Assembly (NCBI RefSeq): GCF_018070045.1
Contig: NZ_JAGPYK010000040.1
Location: 1 to 50,132 of the forward strand
DNA from: Micromonospora sp. U21
GTDB lineage: Bacteria > Actinomycetota > Actinomycetes > Mycobacteriales > Micromonosporaceae
Direction: 5' to 3'
DNA length: 50,132 bases
Both the position numbers and the translations under genes were made by a program. Positions 50,017-50,132 of the stretch are shown here, in pieces (position 1 is the first letter of the stretch; every line of letters begins with the position of its first letter). The notes below the pieces were generated by a model that saw only the letters and a list, made by a program, of their open reading frames with translations, made no database searches and was not told where the DNA came from.

Positions 50017-50060
50017 GGCCAGCGGTTCTTAGCAAGTCCGCCGGACAGGGCGAGTTCAGG
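50001..50060. repeat. Short imperfect direct repeat
   Basis: TGTCAGGGTGAGTTGAGG (50001-50018) and GGACAGGGCGAGTTCAGG (50043-50060) are 42 bases apart, upstream of the gene starting at 50114. Possible operator or element end. Confidence 0.3.
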
Positions 50061-50113
50061 ATCGGGAAGTGTTGACTACTGCTGTTGACATGGTGGTGGC
50101 CCAGGATGGGGTC

Positions 50114-50132
50114 ATGAGTCGCAAGAAGGGTC
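50114..50132 (+). CDS. Start of a gene cut by the window end
   Basis: ATG at 50114 opens MSRKKG and runs off the window. It is preceded by AGGATGGGG. Too little is present to name it. Confidence 0.3.

Overview
This is a chromosomal window from a very GC-rich actinobacterium, most likely a Micromonospora-type member of the Micromonosporaceae. That placement is an inference. It rests on strong G/C third-position bias, frequent GTG starts, mycobacteria-like gene order around rhlE-moeZ, many leaderless-looking promoters (TANNNT 6-8 nt before the start codon) and an AAGGGCACCTTGTTAACGCC-type intergenic repeat. No rRNA operon, CRISPR array or complete insertion sequence was seen.

From 1 to 14.8 kb lies a conserved actinobacterial core block: a helix-turn-helix regulator, a small membrane protein, a SAM methyltransferase, a DEAD-box RNA helicase, a MiaE-like ferritin-fold protein, DUF3107, a TetR regulator, a 1149-residue low-complexity protein, an alpha/beta hydrolase, two tandem DUF3152 proteins with HEVGH motifs, MoeZ and a squalene-cyclase-like repeat protein. 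From 14.9 to 22.5 kb come proB-proA, an alkyltransferase-like DNA-repair protein, an MFS sugar/cation symporter, a PLP decarboxylase/lyase and an ECF sigma factor overlapping a membrane-anchored partner.

From 22.7 to 36.1 kb is a dispersed partial complex I locus with nuoB, nuoC, nuoH, nuoI, nuoJ, nuoK, nuoL, nuoM and nuoN. nuoA, nuoD, nuoE, nuoF and nuoG are absent, and four unrelated genes (DUF2252, glucose-dehydrogenase-like, glutathionyl-hydroquinone-reductase-like, SnoaL-like) sit between its segments. HtpX, an MFS transporter, a MerR-type regulator with an added N-terminal domain and a dihydrofolate-reductase-fold protein follow up to 39.9 kb.

From about 40.0 to 45.65 kb is a putative integrated element. 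A copy of the last codons of yajQ, including a stop codon, lies at 40028-40051, 5.6 kb from the intact yajQ 3' end at 45647-45670. The stretch between is enriched in fragments (half an acetyltransferase gene), orphan membrane proteins, repeats, a highly structured gene-free region and a low-GC gene. Beyond yajQ, tRNA-Tyr(GTA) starts a second accessory stretch (46.4-50.1 kb). It holds a 25-residue tandem-repeat membrane protein, a 138-bp nested inverted repeat, a gene split by a -1 frameshift at a G8 tract and coupled to a four-helix membrane protein, a 5'-truncated glycosyltransferase, and the C-terminal end of a tyrosine recombinase. The yajQ / tRNA-Tyr locus therefore looks like an integration hotspot.
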